Shown: piece after piece, positions 23,117 to 35,814 of the stretch
Position numbering within the stretch: position 1 is the stretch's first letter
How the letters are laid out: each line of letters starts with the position of its first letter
Origin: Panopea generosa
Taxonomy: Eukaryota > Mollusca > Bivalvia > Adapedonta > Hiatellidae
Length of the DNA: 64,000 nt
Direction of reading: 5' to 3'
NCBI GenBank assembly: GCA_029582155.1
Contig: CM055897.1
Location: 4,447,001 to 4,511,000, forward strand
Position numbers and translations under genes: made by a program
The notes under the pieces: generated by a model
The model's database searches: none
What the model was told of the DNA's origin: nothing
Seen by the model: only the letters and a program-made list of their open reading frames with translations

Positions 23117-23489
23117 TTAGGTTTGTGCCAATTCATTCGTTAGCGTTTTGTTTGCTAAGCGCACCGTCTCAAATTCACCAAGTATTTTCGTTGTCTCACA
23201 GTGCACCAGTTCTTTCACCTCGATCATTAGCTGATCCTTGATTTCTTTAGCAAGGAGAGGGGCCAGCTTGGCTACAATATCTTCAATGTCTGCCTGCGAC
23301 AGATTACCCATGGTGATTAAGGTGGGTGGGGGTGTACCTCTGGGTGTATGAATGTCACCTATATCACTAAAATATTCTGTATCTGATATATCTGAAGATT
23401 CTTGAAACCCTGGATCAGTATTCAATAGTTTATGCTGTTTAAAGCCTCTATGCCGTTCGACTGAATTCTCTAGACCAGGCGATGATTAA
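23117..23489 (-). pseudogene. Possible retrotransposon ORF1 N-terminal fragment
   Basis: The frame is open on the minus strand from about 23489 to the stop at 23117. It contains a Pro/Thr/Asp-rich leader and then GNLSQADIEDIVAKLAPLLA followed by a charged, helix-prone stretch (EIKDQLMIEVKELV). This layout (low-complexity leader, then a coiled-coil start) resembles LINE ORF1 or gag-like proteins of marine invertebrates, but no diagnostic domain is reached before the stop. Its base composition is richer in GC than the surroundings. Low certainty. Confidence 0.35.
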
Positions 23490-24618
23490 TCCGCCGCCTT
23501 TTGGATCTGTTGACAGGCATTGATCCAGGTATAGTCAACAACAATGTGGCTCATACTCATTTATAATCGTGGTAAGATATAATCGTGAAGTTTAATTTGT
23601 ATTGAAGAGCTCAGTCATGTCACATTCAGGTGTTTACCTCAGGTTTACCTATTCATAAATACATTTTTTTACATTATTTCATGACTGAAGAAAAAAAACG
23701 TCATTATTGTTTACAATCGAAAGTCCATCTTTTTCAGACTATTACACTCACTACTTTGATAACGAGGGCGTTATCTTTTCCGGATCAGAAGGAGATAGTT
23801 ACACATGTACGTTTATCGTACAGTGAACCTATATGGAAATCGTTTTATTCAAATAATAGAATAATTATTATTTATGTAAAATCATATTTTAATGTACTTG
23901 TTTTATCAGCCAGGAACATTTCTACACGTAAATTGTAACATTATGGGATGTTAGAATTGTAGATACTTCAAATGACATAAATAAATATATTAAATGTATG
24001 TATAATATATGTATGTAATTAGAAACATGATATGTATAAGTTACAAACAAAGAAATCTTGAATCTATGACAGTTTAATGATATAGGATGACAGTTTTAAT
24101 AATTTAAATTATCAAATTTTCCCCATCCCCATATTCATTATTCATTAAAAGTACAAATGTATAGGTTTGTTCACTAGTTGTCGTGTACATTACAATACAC
24201 AAGGACGCTCATATTTATAAGTTATTTTTTTTTAAATATTTCATTAGCTCAATGTTATCGTGTACGTTTTAAAAGGATCATGTTTTTATTGTGTATATAT
24301 GTAGGTTTTATACCTTGCCTTTTGTTAGTTGAAATAAAGTATTGTATTTCAGAACTAAAAGTGTTATTATCTTGATCTTGATATAATTGACAATAAAGAT
24401 TGTATTGTTAAGGTGCAGTATTAATATTGCAATGGCGTGCTGACATGATATGTTTTGTAGCGTATTATTTGTGCACAATGCAACGCAATTTATGATTTGC
24501 TGTATTCAACATGAAACCTAGTTACGATGCCTAACTATGGATTGTAGTATCGTTTTTCTTTCTATGCGATTAAGTGTGCGGTTATGTTGATCCATGTTTA
24601 AAATTACGAAATCAGTTA
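23490..24618. other. AT-rich stretch, nothing coding
   Basis: Short motifs such as AAAGAAATCTTGAATCT (near 24048) and ATCTTGATCTTGATA (near 24370) look like LINE 3' tails, but have no upstream coding remains. Confidence 0.35.
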
Positions 24619-24930
24619 TCACTACTACAACTAATAATAATAATAATAATAATAATAATAGCAATAATGATAATAATAATAATGATAATAATAATAATAT
24701 TTTTACTACTTCTACTGACACTACAACTACTACTGCCGCCACTACTACTACTACTACTTCCACTACTTCTGCTACCACTATTGCTACTCCCACTACTACT
24801 ACTACTACTACTACTACTGCTGTTATTATTAGTACTACTATTTCCACTACTACCACCGTAGTGTATTTCACCTACAAAACGAACTACATACTCTAATACT
24901 ACTTTTACTACTACTACTTTTACAATAATG

Positions 24931-24966
<36 letters not shown>

Positions 24967-25514
24967 TACTACTACTACTACAACTTCATCTAATACTACA
25001 ACCACTTCTTCTTCTGCTCCTACTATTACGACTTCTACCACCACTACTATTACTACAAGTACTACTACTACTAATAATAATAATAATAATACTACAAATA
25101 CTACTACTACTACTACCACTATATGTTATACAACTACTACTACAAATAAAACTAAACCTTCTACTTTTACTACTACAATAACTACTATTACTAATACTTC
25201 TACTTATCCTCGTCTTTCTCTTACTATAACTGCTATTACTTCTACTACTACTACTACTACTACTATTATTATTACTTCTAAAATAACTACTAGTACTCCA
25301 AATACTACTTCCACTTCTACTGCTACTACTTCTACTACTAGCACTACTATTAGTACTTCTACTACTACCTTTACTTTTAATACTACTACTACTCCTACTA
25401 CTATTACTACCAATATTACTACTACAACTACTAGTACTAAAAATACTACTACTACCACTACAACTATTACAACTACTACAGCTTCTACTACTACTACTAC
25501 CACTACTACTATCA

Positions 25515-25551
<37 letters not shown>

Positions 25552-26117
25552 AATTACTGCTACTACCTTTACTTTAACTACTACTACTACTTTTACAACT
25601 TCTAATACTACTGCTACAACTACTACTACCATTACTACAACTACTATTACTACTACTTCCACTGATGTTACTACCGCTAATAACAATAGTATTACCACCA
25701 TTACTGATACTATAACTGTTATAAATACTACTTGTTCCAATACCACTACAGCCTCTACTACCGACACCTCCATTATTTTTACAACTACCATAGCCACTTC
25801 TACTACTACTACTACAACTGCTTCTATATTCTGTTATTGTTACTACTACTTCTACTGCCATTATCACTACTACCACTATCGCTACATCTACTCCTAATAC
25901 ATGTTTCCCTATCACCACTACTACTACTACTACTATTACTACTACTACTACCACTACCACTACTACTTTTACCTCTACCGTTTCTATCTCACTACTAGTT
26001 TTAATTCTACTATAACTACTAATGCTAAAAAATAATAATACCATTAGCACTACTACATCTACTACTACTACTACTTATATTCTTACAACTACTCTTACTT
26101 TTATTAATAATAATAAA
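24619..26117. repeat. Long imperfect ACT/AAT trinucleotide array, ~1.5 kb
   Basis: The array starts with (AAT)n and continues as (ACT)n with frequent single-base variants. The plus strand is almost free of G throughout. Frames of 80-200 codons on both strands are low-complexity artefacts (Thr, Val, Leu or Ser runs). Confidence 0.95.
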
Positions 26118-26784
26118 AACATCTTTTTTCAGAGAGAACTTTTCCTTGCAATAATGTAAAACACTTTTACAAGATAACGGACTGCATGAGTATTATCAAA
26201 ATGGCATAATCTGGATTTGCTCTTTAATTACAGAAAGATGTTTCGATCAGGAAATTCACAAATCATTCTTATTATTAGTTTTTAATATTATTATGTCACC
26301 GTTTCTTTAATAAATAACTGGGGTTTGTTTATCATGGGCAGTGTTTATTCATAACTCCACGGGAAGTTACTTTGTGTATATTTGATATATGTTAACTACC
26401 TTTATTACCTTTACTTCACTTCGTCTGTTTGGACTAATGTCGAATTGTTCTGTAACGGAACATAATCTAACAATCTAGACTTTAATGTTCATATTTGTTA
26501 ACACTACTTAATTAACAATACATAAGGTAGTATCCCAATATTTCAAGTACGCTCTTTTGAAATGTGAATAAACAATGTTACTGACAGGTTTGTGCCTAAC
26601 TGGACTCGTCGGATCAACATAGGTAGCTACCAAACTACTGGATGTTTCAAAGCAACAATTATGTATCACTGAGTAACTTCCAATAATAACTTTTACGTGA
26701 TTTATTGATATAAGCCACTATATGAAATAGAATATTAAAAAATATTTATATGCAAAAACAGTAATAGCATTACAATAACGGCAT

Positions 26785-26852
26785 ACATTGTATTGTGGTT
26801 AAAGTATTGGTCGCTTAAGCATGATGTCCTGGGTTCGAACCCATACTTGTCT
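26785..26852 (+). repeat. tRNA-like sequence (B box present), probably SINE-derived
   Basis: CCTGGGTTCGAACCCATAC gives a good pol III B box with a T-arm-like stem. The upstream GTGGTTAAAGTATTGG is a weak A box. No complete cloverleaf forms. Confidence 0.35.
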
Positions 26853-26989
26853 CGGTAATTTCTCGTCCAATTTTGGCTCTATTAAAAAATATACACCAGA
26901 CTGATTGAAACATCTTTAAGGTTTTTAATACTTTTCATAATTGACTGTTTGGACTTGCTTGTATAAGTATTAATGAACAATATATACAT

Positions 26990-27222
26990 ATATTTTCGCT
27001 AATTGGGTTTAATGTCGCCATTTTCAACACATTATAAGTTATATATGGCATGTCCAGTTTTATTGGTGGAGGAAGACATCAGAATGAGTTTTAGTAGAAC
27101 CACGTTCCTTCCGCAAGTTACTGGCAAACTTTCTCACATAAAGTTTTTGGAGGACCTTACCGGTGAGAGGTAAGTGATCTTGAAAGACACATAAGACCAC
27201 TCGGCCACCGAAGACCCATATA
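26990..27222 (-). mobile_element. tRNA-derived SINE (Leu/Ser-like head), bivalve type
   Basis: On the minus strand the head carries a clear A box, GGTGGCCGAGTGG. The body includes CTTGCGGAAGGAACGTGG and GTCTTCCTCCACCA. The 3' part passes through GCCATATATAAC and ends near GACATTAAACCCAATTAG. From memory this matches a SINE type frequent in bivalve genomes. The B box is degraded. The central block is shared with the SINE at 27843-28129. Confidence 0.65.
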
Positions 27223-27639
27223 CATAATTACATTCTGCTATGATTGACGTTATTTTAAAATGAAAACCTACGAGACACTCTCTTGTTTCATAATGATAAG
27301 TGCATATAGAATGAACTTGTGTTTATATTAGCTGTGTCAATGCTATACAACACAAAAGGCAATATACTAAATGGAGATATGTCAACTAAACCGCAGATAT
27401 TGATCTGTCATTTCATTCTATAAATGAGAATGATCATCTAATTGACCGCGAACTTCTTCCCGTTTATTTTCGTAAAAATGTAGCCAAGACTCCCATCAAC
27501 CTTCGCTTGTGATCTTTGTTTTTTTTTTAAATATGTTCATATTTATATTCAAAACATTCAGGAAGATTATCCTATCAATAAATACGAAACATTAAGAATG
27601 GTAATATATATGATTAGTACTATTATTTAACAAATACAG

Positions 27640-27690
27640 ACAGACATACATACAGACAGGCAGGCAGGCAGGTAGGCAGGCACACAGACA
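27640..27690. repeat. (CAGA/CAGG)n microsatellite
   Basis: CAGACAGACATA passes into CAGGCAGGCAGG and related units. Confidence 0.9.
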
Positions 27691-27842
27691 CATACAGGAC
27701 AGGCATATTGTTTTCTGTTCTGTCGTAACCACAATAACCTAAAACTAATTATTAGTTACAAAGTCAACTTAACAATCAACCTTGCGATTAGATACTACCT
27801 CGTAGTCATACGAATGCAGCATAATGCAGCGATCCACTTATA

Positions 27843-28129
27843 TATGATTGATTGATTGAATAATTAGCGTCATTCTTATGCCATCGAGGGCTAACAGACG
27901 ATCAGTTAGCCTAACCACTGTTTCCTTGGATAAACCAGTACTCGAGCACACTCCATTTCCGCAAGAAACTGGTAACTTTCCCACTAGAATCAGTGGTGAG
28001 AGACGAATGATAATGAAACACAATGTCGTATATCAATCATCACGGAGACTGTTGCCAGGCGCGGGATTCGAACTCACGACCCCTGGATTGATAGTCAGAC
28101 GCGTAACCGACTGAGCTAATCTGGCTCGA
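27843..28129 (-). mobile_element. Complete tRNA-derived SINE with perfect 13-bp target duplication
   Basis: The direct repeat CGATCCACTTATA flanks it at 27830-27842 and 28130-28142. On the minus strand the head reads as a tRNA-like unit with A box TAGCTCAGTCGG and B box GTTCGAATCC. The acceptor stems GCCAGAT and GCCTGGC pair at six of seven positions, including one wobble. The anticodon stem is mostly unpaired, so it is not a working tRNA. The body contains GGGAAAGTTACCAGTTTC and TTGCGGAAATGG, and the element ends in a TCAATCAATCAATC tail. Length about 287 bases. Confidence 0.9.
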
Positions 28130-28508
28130 CGATCCACTTATAATATCAAGTATGCAACGTCGTGATATAGTCGTAGCCGCTCAATACAACGCAATACAAG
28201 TACAATTGCACTGCACCCACGTTAGAAAATATAATCTCTGTACATAACAATGGTATGGTTTTACCAGTATAACCACAACTTCAATGATTATTGAGCTCAG
28301 TGTCGCACCGAAAACTTTAAAATAGAAGTACCTACAACAGTCGTTTGAAGTTTATGACCCCATATACATAGTTAATACACCTTGTCACGGTAATTTACAC
28401 TGATCAGTGCGGGTAGTTTGTCTGTCTGGCTAACGTCGTCGTTTTCACGGGGTTTTTTTTTCGGTCAGCAGTCAATCGCAAACACATTTGTCGCCTAAAC
28501 CTGTGTAA

Positions 28509-29465
28509 AAGCATAGTGTTGATACTGACGTTGTCAGACAATTTGGTGTGCACCAAAACACTGTAAACGCCATGTGGAGACGTAACCAACAGTTTGGGAC
28601 CACCAGAGACCGGCCTCGGTCAGGAAGTCCACGCGTAACGCCTAATCAACAGGATACGTACATCCGGGTCGTTCATCTCAGTGAACGACTCAGAACTGCT
28701 ACTTTGACGGCTAGATGTATTCCTGGCCTTAGAAGAATTAGTCCCCGAACGGTACGTAATCGATTGCTTGAACGAGGCATACGTCCACGACGTCAAGCCA
28801 TACGTCCTGTTCACCAGCAGCGTCATCGTGTAGCACGTTTTGCCTTGTGTAGACGACACATACACTTCACGCAACAGGACTGGGCATGTGTTCTTTTCAC
28901 GGATGAGTCCAGGTTTCATCTCAACAGCAGCGACGGTCGTTCTAGAGTGTACCGTCGTGTTGGTGAACGTTTCGATGACAGTTGTGAGATTCAACGACGC
29001 TCATTCGGCGAATGTAGTGTCATGGTGACAGGTGGCTTCTCATCCCGTGGCAGAGCAGCTCTTGTGGTTGTGGACGGCACACTTACAGGCATCAGATACC
29101 GTGACGAAATCATTCGGCCTCACGTCCTTCCATTTGTGCAGCAACGTAACGCCACGCTGCAACAGGATAACGCTCGCCCGCACGTCGCGCGGGTCGTCAC
29201 CGACTTCTTGATCCAGAACAATGTTAATGTGCTGCCCTGGCCTGCAATGTCACCGGATATGTCGCCTATAGAACACGTGTGGGATGAGATGCAGCGTCGC
29301 TTACGTTGCCTCCAAAATCAGCCGTTGACATTACCTGACCTGTCACATGCGCTTGTGAGAATCTGGAAAGGTATTCCCCAGGCATTTTTCAACACAAGTG
29401 TCGCATACATGAGGCGTTGTTGCCAAGCATGCATCGATTCCAATGGTGGACATACACGGTATTGA
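28509..29465 (+). pseudogene. Tc1-like (DD34E) transposase, N-terminus damaged
   Basis: The frame is open from 28509 (after a TAA at 28506-28508) to TGA 29463-29465. It shows the end of the first helix-turn-helix (TDVVRQFGVHQNTV), a GRPR-like linker (RPRSGSPRV), a second HTH region, and the catalytic triad. The triad is Asp in TDESRF (codon 28902), Asp in DNARPH (codon 29166) and Glu in PIEHVWDE, with 34 residues between the second Asp and Glu. That spacing is the Tc1 signature. Family knowledge: this enzyme cuts and pastes its element at TA sites. About 30 N-terminal residues including the start are missing or frameshifted. The coding part is much richer in GC than its flanks. Terminal inverted repeats could not be located with confidence. 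Confidence 0.88.
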
Positions 29466-32400
29466 TGAGATGAACATTGTCTAGAGAACGTCTCTGAAAA
29501 CTGATCTCTATCCAAGACGCTGCTGATGCAATAACCATATCAATTGGGCTGGTGTTAAATAAAGGTCAGATAAAACCCTATTGAAAATTTATAGCATATT
29601 ATACCCATGCACAGTTTCTTTTTTCCGCTAGTATATATTCTTTCGGTAATCGGTTTTTTTTTCATGTATCGCTGACTGTGAATAACGAACTTGTAATTAA
29701 GCAAAATAGTGTGTTTAATAAGATTGTTAATATTTTATATACTCATTTTGAAATGCCCCCGAGTGTCGTCGGTAATTTAGAACAGTAGGAAATATGATAT
29801 TTGTTGAGCAGGTAGGGTATTTCCCATCTATGTTTTTCATATTTAATATTTACCTAACACACATTACAGTAAAGGTCGGTTATTTACTTCAAATCTAAAG
29901 AATGCTTTTTAAATGAAATAAAAACACGTCTACAATGGACGATAACAACACATACAGTAAATGAACGTAGTATTACTTCAGTTAAGGCTTTAGAATTAAA
30001 CTCGGAGAATGGTGAAATTGTTATTTTAAACTTATATATATATATCCTTGTAGAACCAGTATGAAGCATACGCAAATAACGTGTCTTGTCAACACCTTGT
30101 TATGGTCACAACACCTTGTTATGGTGACGGGTTGAACGCATGACACTCGTAGCATGAACACGGTACTATAACAAACACTAAATGTTGGATGATGGCCATG
30201 CACACGTAACCTTTATTGCAAATAATTAGATTTAATGTGTAAACATAATCATCGTTCCACAGATCTATCAGGCTAATAAAGGTACAAGAAACACTTTACC
30301 TCTGCAAATAAATGAAAACCAACACATATAGAGATAGGAGACAAATGGACCGTAGAGCAATGTTCATGACAAATGATCATAGAGATAATGAATATGTGGT
30401 AATTCGACTTCATGACCACTGAATTCACAGCCTGTCGCGTTACCAGCGGGTCTAGCCTACATATAGATAAAGAGAAACGATTGTTTCATTTTGGCGATCG
30501 TTTTGGCGATCGTGAGTCGATCGCCAAATACAACACAAGTATAATACTACTAACTACACTCATTCACCCCTGTACATGTACATAGTGTTACATGTAATCA
30601 TATTATGATGGCATAGTTCTGTCAGCCTGATAGTTGAATAACCACTTCATTATGTCGACATCAGGACCGTATAATGTCGACAGCTCATTCATTTTGTTGA
30701 TAATTTATAATCACCTTTAGTCAGTCAATTTTCAGTTGAATAGGGCAATATCAGTGAAGACGCTCGATGTTGACATCAGGACAGTAACGAAGAAGCTGTC
30801 GCAGGACAGTGCATTAACTGACAATACTAAGTGAGATGTCGACTTAATACGTTCCTAAAGTCGATACGTGAATATCAAGATTTCAGAACTATGTCACCAT
30901 ATCATAAACATATTGTCAAGATAAAAGAATATGTAACTTATAGACGTATTATTTTCTTTTTTTTCAGTGCAGATTAGTTTTACTGAAGTTCAACGTTTTG
31001 TTTATTTGAAACCATAGCAAAACCACGTACTCTAGTCCCTATAATAACATAATCGACATGTTTACAGAGACAACCATGACCACCAACATTAACCTTGTTT
31101 TTGTTGCAGTAACGTCCGCGTCCTTCACTGTTGTTTCGTAAGATTTGATCTAGATATGAATGATTTTGCACATTGTATTGTTTAATATCTATTTTAAAAC
31201 ATAATCGCGTGTTTCAATAGCGTGCTAAATGACCTGTAAGAAATATTTTGTGAATGTTTTAGTGTTCACTTCATTAAACATGAAACAAAAAAAGGAAAAC
31301 CAAGCTTTAGAGGATTGCAGTACACTATATTACTAATCAAAGCAAAGATATTTGTGAAACTGCTGCATAATATGTCAGCTATTCACATTTATAAGCCAAC
31401 TAAAGTACTTTAAAGGGACACACTGCACATTTTTATTTTAAAGTATTATGTAAATATGAAGATACACCACAATAGCATAATCATGTTAAGACTACTGTGT
31501 TGAAAAAAAAGTGCATATGTCTTGTAAGTCTGTCGAAAACATAATATATGACAGATCTTCGACAGCAAGTTCAAATCATATATTATGTCTTGAGTTGTAT
31601 CGGTTGCATCTGAGTTTTATTGAACAATTCCAAGTATATCAGGATTTAAAACAAAATGAACACAGAAGATCTTTGATGGCAATGTAACATCATACACATA
31701 TCATGTAAACTATTATTCAAAGTCAATAAAAGTTGATGTGATATATCTATATAGTTTTAAACCCGAACAAACGGTAACAGTTTGTCATTTGTTTAACAAC
31801 TACAGTCCATGTAGGGACAATACAATTACGTTTATTAACAATTCATCGTAAGAGTGATTCCCCTTATTAACAATATAATATTTGCTAAACTAAGCTTTAA
31901 TAAGCAATGATTTAAGGCACAATGATGTTCCATATATGAACAGTTTTTTTTTCTTTATTCGATAATATGAAGAGAAAAAAAACGTACGTTAAAATTATAT
32001 AAATATCATGTTGTAACGCAATCCCGTAATCAGTTAAATATATACAAACTGCAATTCAGGAATATGCTTAACTCATGTGTTTGCTATTAATCTCCTTTCT
32101 TTTGATATATCAATGACAATAGTTAATTAATACCAGTCCAATAAATGATCTGATGTCCGTTTCTAAATTCAAAACTGAGCGTTTTCATTTTGAGAAGCAA
32201 TCAAGTCGAGACTGGAATCGAACAAACGGCATTGGACGTGACGGACTAACACTATACCAACTGTACTGCATCCGTCGTAGCATATGAGTTACTGTAGTTA
32301 TGTGGAAATTATTAGTATCTTTGTATATTAATTATACAAATACAACATTCAATTTTCAAAGAGGTCCTTTTCAGGCAATAGGCGGTTATAACACTCATTC

Positions 32401-35225
32401 GAAACGGTTACCAATATCATACATATTTATAATAATATATCTGGACTAAAGTTAAATATTTCCAAATGTATTATAATTTTTATTAAGATCTGATTCATTG
32501 AAACATTCTAGTATTTCATTTCATCAAAATAGAGAACTCATAAGATAGTAAAGGGCACATAAATAAAGAAATTCCACAAATATAACTATAGTCTACATTC
32601 GTTTTTCTACAATAATTGGTGTGAAATAGGAACAAACTTATACTTTATATATTTTAGGGGGCGGGAAAGGCTTTATCGTTTGAACACATTTAAAACTTTA
32701 TATAGAGTATCTAGTTCATAATTTCTAAGGTACAACAATGTTATTAGCATAAAACACAATGGAACGAACGATTAAAACATAAACCAATCGGTAACTAAGG
32801 CTCTGTTGACCTATTTCAAAAACTACTGTTATACAAACAAACAAATCAATTATACATAGATATCGATTTAAGAAACAGCACAATCCTATAATCTAACCGA
32901 AATTAAATTGGAGTCAGACTTTCAACATCTTCAGTTGGACTTAAATAAGATATGCACTATTCCAATAAAATTCACATGTCATCAAACTTTAAGAGCGTTC
33001 AATGCAAATCTTGATACGAATAATCTGAAACAACACATAATCGATGCTACATGTAGTTAATTCAAATTTGTAGGGATATTGTAATTTAATCAGTTTGTTC
33101 TGTGAATGGTTTCATGTAAAGACATTTTGACATATTTAAGGATATATTTAAGCGATATCAACTTTAATATAGAATGTATACAAAGACAGAATTCCCTTTG
33201 GAATTATAACAAATAAATTTTAGTATAATTACCCAAATTTATAAATCTTTATTCTTAAATGTACAAGCATATAAAAAAATGAGTTCTAAAATTTATTTGT
33301 TAACAAATATATGGAAAGAAGAATCGAGATAAAACAAGAAATAGCTCTATCAAACATGACAAATTAGAAATATGAAACAAAATGGAGATATAATTCCATC
33401 AGAATATTAAAAAAAGCTGTATTTCTTCTTTGTTCAAAACTTGGAAAGCTGTTATTATATATGATAAATGTTTACGATATTTACATCGGTGAAACTGTTT
33501 CCATCTTTTTTCGGTTGTCCGGTAACTATGTTAAGCAAATAAATGGTAAAAATATTCTTTTTTTATTCTTTGTAAAAAAATACAAATGTTCATCAAACTC
33601 TAAAATGGCGACATTTTACTTATTGGTACAAACATTGAGATGGTGTTATTGAAACTGTGCTGATATATAAACAATTGCTTAAGTAAAAATATCTGTGAGT
33701 TATATACAATACTACTGTAACCATATTATGTAAATAAACATTAACATGTTTTATATCGTTTATATATTAATGTTGATACATTGTTGAATTACATAAAATA
33801 CGATATATATGTTGAATATATGTTTTATTTAATATTCATAATGGTCTACGATATCAAACCTGCATTGTACAAGAGAGGCAATCCAGGTGGACATTATCTA
33901 TGTCATGCTACTTTATATTATAATCACTCTATCCGTTAACAACGAATTTTAATCCACATGTAACGAAACAAATGATAACACCATCAGACGAAACATGGGG
34001 TTATGTGTATGGGTGCTGCAATTGTAGTTCATTGTCAAGGCGGTAAACATATCATGTACGACAGTGGCTCTGATCTAAGTCATGCCTTGTAGGTTGGTCT
34101 TGCACACTTGATTATGCCAGGTTAACGTAGATGTTGTATTCATTGAAACATCGCAATATTGGCCAAACAACTTTGGGGGGGAAATGAAACAATGTTATAA
34201 GATGAGACCGTACCATATTACATGATACCGTATGTACTCAATTATTACTGATATGTTGTATTGAACATGAATATTCCATACGCAATATAAGGTCGGCGGT
34301 GTAACCGTATTTTCGGTTCGTTGACCATATACATTACATATTTACATACATATAAGTTAAAAACAGTATTACATGAATATATGCAATTACAAATGGATTA
34401 CATGAATACAAATATAAATAAAATGATTTTCTTATTCCAAATGGTCAATAAATGTGTTTCATATATGATCGATTCTTATTAAATCATGATATTTTTTTAA
34501 CAAATTTTTTAACGTTTTTATAACATTTATATATGTTATTCAACTACTTGTAAATATCACTCCTTTGTTTATAATTCTGGTTAAACTGTTAAAGTGCAAT
34601 AATCTCGTATAACACATATACGCGTGTAACCATTGACCTGACACAGACTGTCAATAAAAAAAGGGATGTGATCAATTCAGTTTTCGATATTTGTTTGAGC
34701 GCCGCCAATTTTCTTAGACAAGCTGACGGTGTATTTGAAAGCGCTATATTGTATTAACCGGACATATGGATCCGGTTTGGTAATAACACCGACACTTGAC
34801 CGATAGTCGTTTTACGTCAGTTTAAATAAACATATAATGTAAATGCACTATACACTATGTAATGCGTTAAATATTTGTTTTCAAACGTAAAATTTATTAT
34901 ATGTTCAGCTTCAGGTGAAAGTAAATCAGTTGATACATATTATTAACTGTTTATATTTTTCTTTATATACGTAAATGCTTTATAATACCAACTTTATATT
35001 AATCTATATCATCTATTATTGATAACACTTTTACAATTTGTTGAAGACCTATCTGTAGATTTATATATATATAATATATGATACTTATATATGATAGGGA
35101 GAATCATACGTCTAACAAAACACCTTCCAGGAGCACCGGATATGCGTAGGATACATATATAGTAGAAATAGTGAATACAGTAGAGAGAATTACCATTTTA
35201 CAGTGCATAAACTTATAACGAGATA
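29466..35225. other. 5.7-kb stretch without genes
   Basis: AT-rich DNA with no coding frame above chance. Structured spots are an 11-bp perfect inverted repeat at 30502-30528 (TTTGGCGATCG with loop TGAGT), two interleaved inverted repeats at 31531-31588, and a tRNA-like B box on the minus strand at about 32208-32279 (GTTCGATTCC). Confidence 0.6.
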
Positions 35226-35266
35226 TCCTTAGCTAGCTTTCGGCTTTACGCCTTCATCAGAGGACA
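35224..35266 (-). ncRNA. Hammerhead-ribozyme-like motif (small type, Penelope/retrozyme style)
   Basis: On the minus strand the core CTGATGA (35260-35254) is followed by stem II GGC/GCC (35252-35250 with 35244-35242), then GAAA (35241-35238). The short stem III is A-G-C with G-C-T around a TA loop. The expected cleavage triplet C-T-A ends at 35230. Stem I is six pairs including one wobble: TGTCCT (35266-35261) with AGGATA (35229-35224). All core positions of the hammerhead fold are present in order. One extra A sits between CTGATGA and stem II. Known from the literature: such minimal hammerheads with a tiny stem III accompany Penelope-like retroelements and retrozymes and can act as dimers. 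No Penelope ORF is seen nearby. Confidence 0.7.
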
Positions 35267-35814
35267 AAAATAAAGGAAAACAACAACACAAGAACAAACA
35301 ATTTTCTATATATAAAATACTGCAGACAGACTACCTCTGTGTTATGTAGGTCACAATAATTTTAACAACTTGTTGCTTATATGTGATATATGAATAACCA
35401 AGACAATAATGTACAGAACAGACTATATATATATATAATGGGTGTGCTATATATGTTTTTCGCATTGTAAGGTGTATGGCAATTCACCAAACCATTACTA
35501 GAAGTATCCATTTAGAACAATGCTGGAAGTGTCCGTACACAAAGGTGGAATTACGGCACGTCAATGCTATACATGTATATAGCTAGAATTGTCTGTTACA
35601 AACGATGCTTTAAGTTTAATGCACAAGCATACCTGTCCGTAGTTACACTATCGTAATGGACCGTCTCTGAAACAAAGTATGTTGATATTTTATTGTAATA
35701 ATATAAACTTATTATATATAATAAGCAATACTACGCATTTGAATATGTTAAAGAAGTATATATGAAAGTACATATATATTGCAAACTAATGCGTATGAAT
35801 ATAAATACATATAA

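Noticed and set aside
23117..23425. Host gene exon on the minus strand
   Set aside because: No conserved domain, no supported splice sites; layout fits a retrotransposon ORF1 fragment better.
24500..26100. Long frames in the ACT array (up to ~197 codons)
   Set aside because: They are low-complexity Val, Leu, Thr, Tyr or Ser runs created by triplet repeats in every frame; no start context or domain.
27620..27700. CRISPR-like or spacer array
   Set aside because: It is a simple CAGA/CAGG microsatellite; the genome is eukaryotic.
28050..28130. Functional tRNA gene on the minus strand
   Set aside because: A and B boxes are good, but the anticodon stem does not pair and it is the head of a SINE with target duplications.
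29466..35225. Host genes with short exons hidden in the 5.7-kb silent stretch
   Set aside because: No run of protein-like composition on either strand that I could detect by reading; only chance-length frames.
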